The translations under genes and the position numbers were made by a program. From Chryseobacterium sp. MYb264 (GTDB lineage Bacteria; Bacteroidota; Bacteroidia; Flavobacteriales; Weeksellaceae), in contig NZ_CP142422.1 in NCBI RefSeq assembly GCF_035974275.1, forward strand, positions 4,526,001 through 4,590,000: a stretch of DNA of 64,000 nucleotides. The letters run 5' to 3'. Of the stretch, positions 35,953 to 44,514 are shown piece by piece (the stretch's first letter is position 1; each line of letters starts with the position of its first letter). The notes under the pieces are model-generated. The model was not told the DNA's origin. It ran no database searches and worked only from the letters and a program-made list of their open reading frames with translations.

Positions 35953-36804
35953 TTAAAGACAGTTTGAAACCAATTCTATAGGAGTTTTCAAGTATTTAAG
36001 AATTTCCCATTCTTTTTTATTGTAGGATTCTTTTACTTCTTTACTGTTGACATCTTTTCCGTTGATGACGTATGTGGTTTGTGTGGTATTTAGATTTTCA
36101 AAAATAACGGAAGGCTGCTTATTATATTTTTTCCAGAATATATCCCATTGCTTAGGTGAGATCTTCATGGGCTGATCATAGGAAAAATTTCTTTTTTCAA
36201 TATTATTTTTCTCCTTTATAATCCCTTTTATTTCAAATTGATAAGTGTTTTCAGAATCGGTTATTCTTAAGATCAATCCGGGAAGACCATGGAACTTATA
36301 GGGCCCGTCACTGATCGGGAGGTCGGTGCTGTACCAGGCTATCCATTTTCGGCCTCCGAATTCTGTTCTCGCCATATGTGTTTTATATCCTAAAATTGTG
36401 ACCGGGGGAGAATCGAGAAGTTCCCAGTTCTGCCTGCAGGAGCCATAGTCTGTTGAGAAAATACTGGTGAAGAATCGCTCTTCTACTATCATCGTATTTT
36501 CCGGTCTGTCTTTAATGATCAGTGAACGGAATTTTGCATCCGTATGTCCATCTCCTATTTTCAATCCCATCGCCTTGTTGGAAAAATAATCATTAACCAT
36601 TTTAGTATGAGCAGAGTCTCTTCTGAAATTTTCGTAGGACTGAAAATAAGAACTTCCGGCTTCATCGATGATTAGAGAACAGTATTCTTTATAGTCTGAA
36701 GGGGAGCCCGAATTTTTCCAGCTCATCTCATAGAATATCTTATAGGACTGAGAAAATATCCCGCAGCTGATGAAAAGCATGATAAAAGAATAAGTGGACT
36801 TCAT
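35953..36804 (-). CDS. GLPGLI family exported protein
   Basis: About 283 residues from the ATG at 36804, with signal peptide MKSTYSFIMLFISCGIFSQ. The family-naming motif appears as KFHGLPGLILRI, preceded by ARTEFGGRKWIAWYSTDLPISDGP. GLPGLI proteins are periplasmic or surface proteins restricted to Bacteroidota, of unknown function; many are linked to TonB-dependent receptors, though none is adjacent here. An upstream in-frame start at 36861 would add a non-signal leader lying in repeated DNA, so I reject it. Confidence 0.85.
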   Translation of the reverse strand: MKSTYSFIMLFISCGIFSQSYKIFYEMSWKNSGSPSDYKEYCSLIIDEAGSSYFQSYENFRRDSAHTKMVNDYFSNKAMGLKIGDGHTDAKFRSLIIKDRPENTMIVEERFFTSIFSTDYGSCRQNWELLDSPPVTILGYKTHMARTEFGGRKWIAWYSTDLPISDGPYKFHGLPGLILRITDSENTYQFEIKGIIKEKNNIEKRNFSYDQPMKISPKQWDIFWKKYNKQPSVIFENLNTTQTTYVINGKDVNSKEVKESYNKKEWEILKYLKTPIELVSNCL

Positions 36805-36920
36805 TACCATTTTATTAAAATTAAAACAGGGCCCAGATCTGCATACTGAGCCCCTTGACATGAAAATGCTAAATGAGTTTTAGCGGTTATTAGTTGTTTT
36901 TATTAAGAAGTATTTAGGTG

Positions 36921-37154
36921 TTATTTTTTTATTCTCCAGTGGGTACCATTTTTAACGGGAGGATCTTCGTAGTCCTCATTTATCTGTGTATTTATAGCAT
37001 TCACTACTGTAGAATCCGTATTTTTTGCCAAATCATTGGTGTCTATTTTCTTATATTGTTCCTGAACCGTCATATCAGGGTCATCATCCTGTCTGCAGGA
37101 TTGCAATGTTCCGATCTGAACAACGATTATTACTAAAGAGATAAGCTTCTTCAT
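36921..37154 (-). CDS. Small lipoprotein of unknown function
   Basis: The 77-residue protein MKKLISLVIIVVQIGTLQSC-RQDDDPD has a clear lipobox (LQSC, Cys20) followed by an acidic tether. The remainder (VQEQYKKIDTNDLAKNTDS ... PPVKNGTHWRIKK) matches nothing I know. It precedes the GLPGLI gene on the minus strand by ~115 bases, so the two could share a transcript. Confidence 0.65.
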   Translation of the reverse strand: MKKLISLVIIVVQIGTLQSCRQDDDPDMTVQEQYKKIDTNDLAKNTDSTVVNAINTQINEDYEDPPVKNGTHWRIKK

Positions 37155-37398
37155 ATCATTTCTGAATTAAAGGTTATCCCGGCCGGGTGTTAGTTTTTAG
37201 AATTCCTGAGTCGAATTTATAAGCTTAAAACAGGTAAAAAAAGGAATAGTGGTCACGATTCTGAAATTAAGACGTCGTAATTCGTGAATTAGGACATGTT
37301 TAATATGTTGTAATTCAGTTGTTTAATTATTTTATTGAGAAATAATTAAATATGATTAATAATTCAATATTGTTTGATAACGATTGATGGATTTTGTG

Positions 37399-37406
37399 TA
37401 TTTTTG
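37399..37406 (+). promoter_or_regulatory. -7 promoter box of the TPR-AraC regulator gene
   Basis: TATTTTTG fits TAnnTTTG, with TTTG at 37373-37376 22 bases upstream. The gene starts 33 bases downstream with a GTG. Confidence 0.4.
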
Positions 37407-37438
37407 GTTAAAGGTTTTCGCCATTTTAATAAAGGCCA

Positions 37439-39175
37439 GTGATAAAAAAACTACTTTTAATAACATTCATTGTATTTTTTAAACTTTTTTTTGCTCAAAA
37501 GGAAACTTTTAGTGAATATTATAGAATAAGAAAAAATTATGAAAATATGGAAGAAGGAAATTCTAAAGCGTTTCCCTTCATTAAGTTGTATATTCATAAA
37601 GCTCAATCTGAAAAAAAATATGACAAGCTGGTACAGGGCTATAAAGACGGAATTTTCTTTTCATCCCTGAATCCTGAAAAATTAAAATATGCCGACAGCA
37701 TGATCTATGCTGCTAAATTATCACGGAATCCAGATTTAATCAGCGCTGCCTATATCGACAAAGGAGTGATATATTATTATCATTATAAAAAATTTCAACA
37801 GGCCCTTAATGAGTATCTTAAGGCGTATGAATATTCAAAAAACAGCGAAAATGAATTTCTGAAATATCAGAATCTCTACCATATAGGGGTTGTTAAAAGT
37901 TATCTGGGGCATTATGAAGAGGCTGCCGGGATTTTTAGAGACTGCATAGCCTATTATCGTTCAAAAATCGATTCAAAGCTTCATCCGAACGAAATTTATA
38001 ATAATAAAAAAGGTTATTTCAACAGTCTGCATCAGCTGGTGGTTTGTTATCGTAATGTAAGCCGTTTAGACACTGCGGACATTATGCTACGGAATGGACT
38101 TGGGGAGATTGGTCTTTCTGCGGATTATAGGCAGGAAAAAGGATATTTTCAGCTGAACAAGGGGATTTTAGAGTACAAAAAAAATAAATATAAGGAGGCA
38201 GTCGGATATCTAAGCAGTGCTTTGGAATCTCTTCAGGAAAGTGGAGATTTTGCATGGCTTTCTGTAAATTATTTTTATATTGGGAAGAGCTTTTGGGCAC
38301 TGAATAATCATCAGGAGGCCATTCATAACTTCGAAAAAGTAGATTCAGTTTTTCGGAAAAATCAATTTATACTTCCGGAGCTCAGAGAAAATTATGAGCT
38401 ATTGATTAATCATTATAAGAAAGAAAAAGACAGGGATCAGCAACTGTACTACACCAGCCAGCTGCTGAAAGCAGACAGCATTATTTCAAAGGATTTTATT
38501 TACCTTTCGTCAAAAATTCATAAAGAGTATGACACAAAAACACTTCTTGATGAAAAAAATGATTTGGAGAAAAAAAACTCTTGGGGAGCAGCCCTTATTA
38601 TTATTTTAATAGCATTGGCGATCGGTCTTATGGTTCTGTTGATCCTGCGACACAAAAAGGAGAAGGATATTCAGCAAAAATACAATATGCTGGAAGAAAA
38701 ACTTCGAAAGGAACAGCTTTATAGCCATGAAAACCCTATTCCTCAAAAAGAAGATACTGAAGAAAAGAAAAATGCTCTTGATGAAACCATTGTTGAAGAA
38801 CTGCTTAAAAAGCTGAAGATTTTCGAGGATAAGAAAAAATTTACCCAGCAGGGGCTCACCCTTCATAAACTGTCGGGACAGTTGGGAACCAATTCGAAAT
38901 ATCTTTCTCAAGTTATTAATGACTGTAAAGGAACCAATTTTAATAAATACCTCAGCGAACTGAGAATCAATTATATCACTAAGCTTTTATTTGAGAATAA
39001 AGAATATCTTAAATACAATATAGAAACGCTTGCGAAAGAATGCGGTATGGCCTCCCGTCAGAATTTTTCTGACCTTTTTACGGAAATAAACGGCATCCGG
39101 CCAACGGATTTTATTAGAAAAAGAAAACAAGAGCTGGATAATGGGAACAGTTTTTCGAAACTGAAGTCTGTTTAG
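37439..39175 (+). CDS. TPR sensor with C-terminal AraC-type DNA-binding domain
   Basis: The 578-residue protein starts with GTG and a signal-like segment IKKLLLITFIVFFKLFFAQ. TPR units cover about residues 90-350 (ALNEYLKAYEYSKNSENEF, GHYEEAAGIFRDCIAYY, KYKEAVGYLSSALESL, NHQEAIHNFEKV). A transmembrane helix (AALIIILIALAIGLMVLLIL) lies near 384-403. The C-terminus is an AraC HTH pair ending in ETLAKECGMASRQNFSDLF and NGIRPTDFIRKRK. The layout is a one-piece envelope-spanning regulator. Signal and targets are unknown; the M20 peptidase gene follows but has its own promoter box. Confidence 0.8.
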   Translation: MIKKLLLITFIVFFKLFFAQKETFSEYYRIRKNYENMEEGNSKAFPFIKLYIHKAQSEKKYDKLVQGYKDGIFFSSLNPEKLKYADSMIYAAKLSRNPDLISAAYIDKGVIYYYHYKKFQQALNEYLKAYEYSKNSENEFLKYQNLYHIGVVKSYLGHYEEAAGIFRDCIAYYRSKIDSKLHPNEIYNNKKGYFNSLHQLVVCYRNVSRLDTADIMLRNGLGEIGLSADYRQEKGYFQLNKGILEYKKNKYKEAVGYLSSALESLQESGDFAWLSVNYFYIGKSFWALNNHQEAIHNFEKVDSVFRKNQFILPELRENYELLINHYKKEKDRDQQLYYTSQLLKADSIISKDFIYLSSKIHKEYDTKTLLDEKNDLEKKNSWGAALIIILIALAIGLMVLLILRHKKEKDIQQKYNMLEEKLRKEQLYSHENPIPQKEDTEEKKNALDETIVEELLKKLKIFEDKKKFTQQGLTLHKLSGQLGTNSKYLSQVINDCKGTNFNKYLSELRINYITKLLFENKEYLKYNIETLAKECGMASRQNFSDLFTEINGIRPTDFIRKRKQELDNGNSFSKLKSV

Positions 39176-39251
39176 TTTTTTGGTGGTCGAGCAGTACATC
39201 CGGTTTTGCAGGATCTGAAGACTTGGATAATATAAAACCAATTTTCTTCTT

Positions 39252-39259
39252 TATATTTG
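39252..39259 (+). promoter_or_regulatory. -7 promoter box of the M20 peptidase gene
   Basis: TATATTTG matches TAnnTTTG, 34 bases before the ATG at 39294. The nearest TTG (39223-39225) is slightly too far upstream at 26 bases. Confidence 0.45.
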
Positions 39260-39293
39260 TTAATAATCAAATGATTACCCAAATCCCGTCATT

Positions 39294-40826
39294 ATGAAAA
39301 AGTTTTTATTTATTCTCGTAGGCTTACTTATTATTCTGATCATATTTCTTCTAATCAGAACATTCACCTATCCTTTTAAGAAAATACATACGGAAAATTC
39401 TGACGGTTGGAAATTTGTCCGAAATGATGCGGCTGTGAAGAGGCTGGCGGATGGAATTAAAATCCCTACCATTTCCACCGGTGAGTTGGGGGAGTTTGAT
39501 TATTCCCCTTTTGATCGGTTTAAAGACTATCTCAAAGATACATATCCTCTCGTGTATGAGAATACCGAAGTCGTGGAGATTAATACCTACGGATTGGTGT
39601 TCAGGTTAAAAGGTAGTGAGCCTGCACTTCAGCCTATTTTATTTCTTTCGCATATGGATGTGGTGCCTCCCGGTGATGCAGATGTTAAAAATGAGGATCA
39701 AAATGTTTTCAGACCCGACGATAAGGCATTGCCAGCCGTTACAAAAGTATCAGAAGACTGGGATTACGCTCCCTTTTCAGGGGCAGTTGCAAAGGGAAGA
39801 ATATACGGCCGTGGAACGATCGATATGAAAGGAATGTTTTTCTCATTGCTGGAGTCAATGAATAATCTTATTCAGGCAAAGCATAGTCCTAAAAGAGATA
39901 TTTATCTGGCATTTGGATTTGATGAAGAGGTTGGCGGACAAAAAGGGGCGTTGCCAATTGCCAATTATTTTAAACAAAAAGGATTGATCTTCGATGCTGT
40001 TTATGACGAAGGCGGGCTTGTGTTGGAAAAAGGAAGTGTGAAAGGAATCGATGCCGATGTTGCGGTGGTCGGTTGTGCTGAAAAAGGATTTCTGTCTGCA
40101 AAGATAACCGTCAAAGGTCTGGGTGGTCACTCGTCCATGCCTCCCATGGAAAGTGCGATAGGTAAAGCTGCTGTGATTATGCAGAGATTGGAAAATCACC
40201 AGATGAAGCCTGTCATTACCCCGCTTATCCGTGATTTTTTTGATAATATCGGGGGATCTATGCCTTTTGCTAACAGACTGGCCATTTCCAATAAGTGGCT
40301 GTTAAAATCTGTTTTGCTGTCACAGCTTACTAAAAATAACTCCACAAATGCACTGGTAAGAACCACTACGGCACTCACCATGATGAAGGGAAGCGACGGC
40401 CCGAATGTGCTTTCCCCCGAGGTTGAATTTTTGGTTAATTTCAGGCTTATTCCCGGAAATACCATTCAGCAGGTCAAGGAACATATTGCCAAAGCATGTG
40501 AAGGCTTTGATGTTGAAGTACAGGAAATAGATAACACCCGAGAGGCTTCTCTGGTTTCTCCTTCCGATACCCATTCTTTCCGTATGATGGAAAAAGGAAT
40601 TCGCGAAATTTACCCTTCCGTCGTCGTTACTCCTTATCTCACTATTGCGGCTACTGATGCTTATAAATACCAGATCGTAAGCAAAAATATTTACCGTTTT
40701 ATGCCTATCAAGATCAATGACGCCGAAAAACAAAGTATCCACAGTACCAATGAGTATATAAGTATTGAAAATTATATGAAAATGATTCACTATTTTGAGT
40801 ATATCATGAAAAATTATGATCAATAG
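39294..40826 (+). CDS. M20-family metallopeptidase (carboxypeptidase S-like), membrane anchored
   Basis: The 510-residue protein has an N-terminal membrane helix (FLFILVGLLIILIIFLLI). Zinc-ligand motifs of M20 peptidases follow: LFLSHMDVVP (His, Asp), GRGTIDMKG (bridging Asp), FGFDEEVGG (catalytic and ligand Glu), VGCAEKG, a dimerisation-domain GLGGHSSMP, and a late SIHSTNEYIS (final His). Length and order match carboxypeptidase-S/PM20D1-type enzymes that hydrolyse N-acyl amino acids or dipeptides. The active site would face the periplasm. Confidence 0.88.
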   Translation: MKKFLFILVGLLIILIIFLLIRTFTYPFKKIHTENSDGWKFVRNDAAVKRLADGIKIPTISTGELGEFDYSPFDRFKDYLKDTYPLVYENTEVVEINTYGLVFRLKGSEPALQPILFLSHMDVVPPGDADVKNEDQNVFRPDDKALPAVTKVSEDWDYAPFSGAVAKGRIYGRGTIDMKGMFFSLLESMNNLIQAKHSPKRDIYLAFGFDEEVGGQKGALPIANYFKQKGLIFDAVYDEGGLVLEKGSVKGIDADVAVVGCAEKGFLSAKITVKGLGGHSSMPPMESAIGKAAVIMQRLENHQMKPVITPLIRDFFDNIGGSMPFANRLAISNKWLLKSVLLSQLTKNNSTNALVRTTTALTMMKGSDGPNVLSPEVEFLVNFRLIPGNTIQQVKEHIAKACEGFDVEVQEIDNTREASLVSPSDTHSFRMMEKGIREIYPSVVVTPYLTIAATDAYKYQIVSKNIYRFMPIKINDAEKQSIHSTNEYISIENYMKMIHYFEYIMKNYDQ

Positions 40827-40828
40827 CG

Positions 40829-40911
40829 AATGGTGAATTTCTTCGGGTCAACAGTCGATTCTTACTTGTAATAAAAATGCACTTGCGCAGCAAAATTGAC
40901 TATTCACCATT
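40829..40911. repeat. Short inverted-repeat element (AATGGTGAAT ends)
   Basis: AATGGTGAAT at 40829-40838 and its complement ATTCACCATT at 40902-40911 bound an 83-base non-coding unit directly after the M20 gene. Diverged relatives lie at 41809-41880 and 55599-55663. Confidence 0.5.
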
Positions 40912-40982
40912 TACTTTAATTAAAACACGTCGAGTTTTGACGTTCCCCGTCCTTAGCTTTGCTTTATTAAAACATCAAAGCA

Positions 40983-41687
40983 ATGGAATTACCGTTTTAT
41001 ATCAGTTTCAGAAAATTTGAACAGGAATATTATGACAATCTTGAAAAGTGGTTTGAGCATTATGATAATACCAGTGAAATTGACTATCTGAAAAGTCTGT
41101 CTGCATTATACAGGCCTTATCTCTGCTATAGTTTTTCAGAAAATAGCCTTCAGGCAGATGCAGTTATTAAAGTTAAGCACTGTTTTTTCCCCTTTTTCGA
41201 AAACTTCGGTATTTCCTTCTGCATTGATTACGAAAATCAAAAACAGGTCAAATCGTTAAAAACCGGACTGAATAATGTTTCAGAATGGAAAACAATTACG
41301 ATGATGGAATATGCACAATATATCCTGGATAAAATAAATGGTTATTTTCAGAAAAAGGGACTGGATCGATTAAAAGAAAATGTGCTGGACTATATCAATC
41401 ACTATGACATTATTACGGCCAGGGAGCAGACGGGATATTGTCTGAACTATGAAGAGCATCAAAGAACACTTCCTTTTCTGAAGGCCTTTTTACCGTGTCA
41501 CGGCTTTACAGTTGATATTTCTTTATACAGAAATTTTTATTTCTCAGTCGTAAGGATAGCGGAGTTTATCGATCAGAAACTGACTGCGGTAAGAGCACCG
41601 GAACTGAGCGCTTTAGGGATTTTAAAATCTGAAGCCAAAATGAATATACACATGAAAAATCATAGCTTTCTGACCATTTGTAATTAA
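40983..41687 (+). CDS. Uncharacterised 234-residue protein
   Basis: No signal peptide and no membrane helix. The sequence is rich in aromatic residues (LPFYISFRKFEQEYYDNLEK, FFPFFENFGISFCIDYE) and mixed helical/strand in appearance. I do not recognise a family. It sits alone between the M20 peptidase and the repeat region that precedes the T6SS genes. It may be a regulator or a T6SS-associated accessory, but nothing in the sequence demonstrates this. Confidence 0.5.
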   Translation: MELPFYISFRKFEQEYYDNLEKWFEHYDNTSEIDYLKSLSALYRPYLCYSFSENSLQADAVIKVKHCFFPFFENFGISFCIDYENQKQVKSLKTGLNNVSEWKTITMMEYAQYILDKINGYFQKKGLDRLKENVLDYINHYDIITAREQTGYCLNYEEHQRTLPFLKAFLPCHGFTVDISLYRNFYFSVVRIAEFIDQKLTAVRAPELSALGILKSEAKMNIHMKNHSFLTICN

Positions 41688-41808
41688 AATTAACGTGAAC
41701 TTGATGAAAAAAGGAGCTCAATGGGCTGGAAGAGAGAAGTTGTAGGCTGTAAGTTTTATTGTCAACAGAACGAAAAAGTAGCTTTTTAAGATCCAACAGA
41801 TGGGGATT

Positions 41809-41880
41809 GGTGAATTGTGAATCGTGAATTTCTTCGAGTCAATGGTCAATCTTAACCGTGCATAAAATTCACTATTCATT
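41809..41880. repeat. Short inverted-repeat element, second relative
   Basis: GGTGAATTGTGAATCGTGAA on the left and TTCACTATTCATT on the right are imperfect complements. Internal text TTCTTCGAGTCAATGGTC parallels TTCTTCGGGTCAACAGTC in the copy at 40829. Confidence 0.5.
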
Positions 41881-41924
41881 AAATTTAACAAATTGAAAAC
41901 AAGGGGGATATCATCGATTTCACG

Positions 41925-42034
41925 TTAAAATATGAGTAGCGTCGGGTGAAACTTTATATAGGAGTATTCCATGATGTTATAACCCTCAAAAGATTAAATA
42001 ATTTGAAAGAAATTTCAAAGAGTAAAATGGAATA
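41925..42034 (+). repeat. Truncated copy of the TACCATTTT element
   Basis: It lacks the left end but retains GAGTAGCGTCGGGTGAAAC, ATGATGTTATAACCCTC and the right end AAAGAGTAAAATGG. It abuts the complete copy that starts at 42036. Confidence 0.6.
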
Positions 42035-42035
42035 A

Positions 42036-42185
42036 TACCATTTTCTTTTTGAATTTACCTGAATAAACCCTGAAGGGGTTAAATATTAGTAGCGTCGGGT
42101 GAAACCCGATGAACAAGTATTTAATGATGTTATAACCCCGTAGGGGTTGAATAATTTAAAGGAAATTTCAAAGATTAAAATGGAA
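42036..42185 (+). repeat. Complete TACCATTTT element, copy 3
   Basis: 150 bases from TACCATTTTCTTTTTGAATT to AAAGATTAAAATGGA. Internal hairpins are AACCCTGAAGGGGTT, GTCGGGTGAAACCCGAT and AACCCCGTAGGGGTT. It is the best preserved copy in the window. Confidence 0.7.
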
Positions 42186-42364
42186 TAAAATACCTTCGAA
42201 TATATATATTAACATTAGGGAAATGAGAAGCAAGAGGGCAGGTTTTTAAGATTTCAGAACGCTCTTTCCATCGGCTCTCAAATTCATATTGAAAACTGAT
42301 ACACCATTCATCATATATCATTATATTGTCTCATCTGAAAATGGATTTGTTTCTTTATCAGATG

Positions 42365-42400
42365 ATCATCCCGGATACTAAAGCCGGGATGATTTTTTTT
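42365..42400 (+). terminator. Strong orphan terminator upstream of the T6SS region
   Basis: ATCATCCCGG / CCGGGATGAT, a perfect 10-bp stem with a 9-base loop followed by eight T's. The nearest plus-strand gene ends 680 bases upstream, so it may end an unannotated short transcript. Confidence 0.65.
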
Positions 42401-42472
42401 ATTTTCGCATCTGAGGCTATGAACTGTTCGACTCCCAGAGCTGGGTGAAATCTATTTAAACAAAAATAGGAG

Positions 42473-43291
42473 GGATCAAGTACAAAAGTTGGGGACCAGG
42501 CAAAAGAGTTTAGATAATGTAAGGTAAGATTTTTTGCTCTCGCAGATTTTGCAGATGATGCAGATTCTTTTCCTTACACTTTACATATTGAACACGAAGC
42601 CCCGCCAAGTTTTTTGACAACTCCCGTTTTAAGTCTCACCAAACCTTTCTACCTATAAAAGACCGCAAAGGTTAAACAAAGAAAATCAACGATATCATCT
42701 GTGGAAAATCTAAAGGCGATCTGTGGGGAATAAAAATATTCGAGTATCCGTGGCGATAATATGCAGCCCTCAATTTTATCTTTGATAAAATCCTTGCGCC
42801 TTAAAAACATCAAGTATTAAAAAATATCTTTGCGTCTCTGCGAAAAACCAACAAATAGAGCAGCATCTTTGAAAATCTGCACGATCTGTGGGGAATAAAA
42901 ATATTTGAGTATCTGTGGCGATAATATGCAGCCCTCAATTTTATCTTTGATAAAATCCTTGCGCCTTAAAAACATAAAGCATTAAAAAATATCTTTGCGG
43001 CTTTGCGAAAAACCAACAAATAGAGCAGCATCTTTGAAAATCTGCACGATCTGTGGGGAATAAAAATATTCGAGTATCCGTGGCGATAATATACTGCCCT
43101 CAATTTTATCTTTGATAAAATCCTTGCGCCTTAAAAACATCAAGTATTAAAAAAAATCTTTGCGTCTCTGCGAAAAACCAACAGAAACAGCAGCATCTGA
43201 AAATCTGCGATCTGTGGGAAATAAAAATATTCGTGCATTCGTGGCAAAAAATACATCTAAACAATTTCTCCCCAAGTTTTGAAACTGATCC
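42473..43291. repeat. MITE-like element copy D (three 165-bp units)
   Basis: 819 bases from GGATCAAGTACAAAAGTTGG to AAACTGATCC. GCAGCCCTC-type anchors at 42763, 42928 and 43093 keep the 165-base period (the last reads ACTGCCCTC). The first ~240 bases nearly equal copy B, 32 kb away. Confidence 0.8.
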
Positions 43292-43358
43292 AATAGGAGC
43301 CTGTTAAAGATATAACTTCATCCACTGGGTTCTTTTCACCTTCAATTTTATCAGCCTT

Positions 43359-44414
43359 TTACTCTTTTACCCAGATCATGAATTTTTTTACTTTATACTG
43401 AACATTGATATTCTGGATACAGTTTTTTCGGTCTTTGGTGATCCTGATTGCTGAGATTTTAATCTTTTTACCAGCAATAGACTGACAGAAGAGATCAAAA
43501 GGAATCAGCTTATGATCATTCGCCACCACCGGAATATCAAATTTCCCGCACAGGTAATCTTTGAAATCATCTTTTGTCTTGGCTTCTGCAGCCACCTGAT
43601 TCAGCAAAAGCTTAAATTGCTCGTTCGAAATTTCAGGTGCCTTTTTTTCAGCAATCACTGAATCTTTTTTAGAAACAGATTTTGGGGAAACAGGAATATA
43701 CTGCATCATATCTACCAGCGGATCCTTTTCTGCCGTGCCCATAGGAAGTGAAAAATCACTATGTGGTTTTTCAAATTCGTATGATTTAAGGTCTGTTTTT
43801 TGCCTTGCGGTGATGGTCTTGGGTGCGACATAAATTGTTTTTACGGCGGTATGTTCCACATCACCATTCACGATGAGGGTTATTTTTTTATCACCCACAG
43901 ATTTGAATACATAAGAGGGCGTTTTTCCCAGGGCATCGGTTCTTGTTGTTTCTCCAAAGCTCCATTCCCAGGATTCGCCACCTTCCTTTATGGCATTAAA
44001 TGAGATCCTTTCTCCTACAGTAACCACATTGGGGCCGACAATCGTAGGAAGATAACCTGTCTGCTGACTTACGCTTGAGATGGAGATCATTTTTTCATGC
44101 ACACAATTGCCATTGATTTTCAATTTTACAAGGTAGTCTCCAGGTTTTTTATAGCTGTGCATGGTTTTTTGTCGTACATCTATAGCTGTGCTGTCTCCAA
44201 AATTCCATTGCCAGGATTTAGCACCCGGAGTATTATCATAATATTCAACCACATTATTAATCATATAATCATCTGAATGAACTATGAAATTGGCATTTTC
44301 ACAATCCACATGACGGGTGAACTGATATAAAAGAAAAAGTATGCTGACCAGTAAAAGGAGTCCCAGGCTTATTAAAACCCTGTAATCTATAAGACTTGAG
44401 GTGAATTTTTTCAT
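43359..44414 (-). CDS. PKD-domain inner-membrane protein, probably T6SS-associated
   Basis: The 351-residue protein has one N-terminal transmembrane helix (VLISLGLLLLVSILFLLYQF, about residues 14-33). Two PKD-like beta-sandwich domains follow: NTPGAKSWQWNFGDSTAIDV ... HSYKKPGDYLVKLKIN, and EGGESWEWSFGETTRTD ... YVFKSVGDKKITLIVN. The C-terminal ~100 residues are unrecognised. It is transcribed divergently from the T6SS operon, with ~100 bases between. A single-TM protein with an extended periplasmic part fits an envelope component such as those that replace TssJLM in the Bacteroidota T6SS, but I cannot name it securely. Confidence 0.6.
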   Translation of the reverse strand: MKKFTSSLIDYRVLISLGLLLLVSILFLLYQFTRHVDCENANFIVHSDDYMINNVVEYYDNTPGAKSWQWNFGDSTAIDVRQKTMHSYKKPGDYLVKLKINGNCVHEKMISISSVSQQTGYLPTIVGPNVVTVGERISFNAIKEGGESWEWSFGETTRTDALGKTPSYVFKSVGDKKITLIVNGDVEHTAVKTIYVAPKTITARQKTDLKSYEFEKPHSDFSLPMGTAEKDPLVDMMQYIPVSPKSVSKKDSVIAEKKAPEISNEQFKLLLNQVAAEAKTKDDFKDYLCGKFDIPVVANDHKLIPFDLFCQSIAGKKIKISAIRITKDRKNCIQNINVQYKVKKFMIWVKE

Positions 44415-44435
44415 TTGTGCTTTTTTGTGAGTCTA

Positions 44436-44443
44436 CAAATATA
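44436..44443 (-). promoter_or_regulatory. -7 promoter box of the PKD gene
   Basis: On the minus strand the box reads TATATTTG, 21 bases upstream of the start codon at 44414. A -33 TTG is present but closer than usual (13 bases). Confidence 0.4.
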
Positions 44444-44489
44444 AATAAAATTATTTCAATGAAAAGTGATAGGAATTCATTTTTTTTTA

Positions 44490-44497
44490 TAAATTTG
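44490..44497 (+). promoter_or_regulatory. -7 promoter box of the T6SS operon
   Basis: TAAATTTG fits TAnnTTTG and lies 17 bases before the ATG at 44515; GAGG precedes that ATG. No clear -33 element was seen. If real, it would drive the genes from the NlpC/P60 lipoprotein onward. Confidence 0.4.
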
Positions 44498-44514
44498 TCA
44501 CAAACACACCGAGG

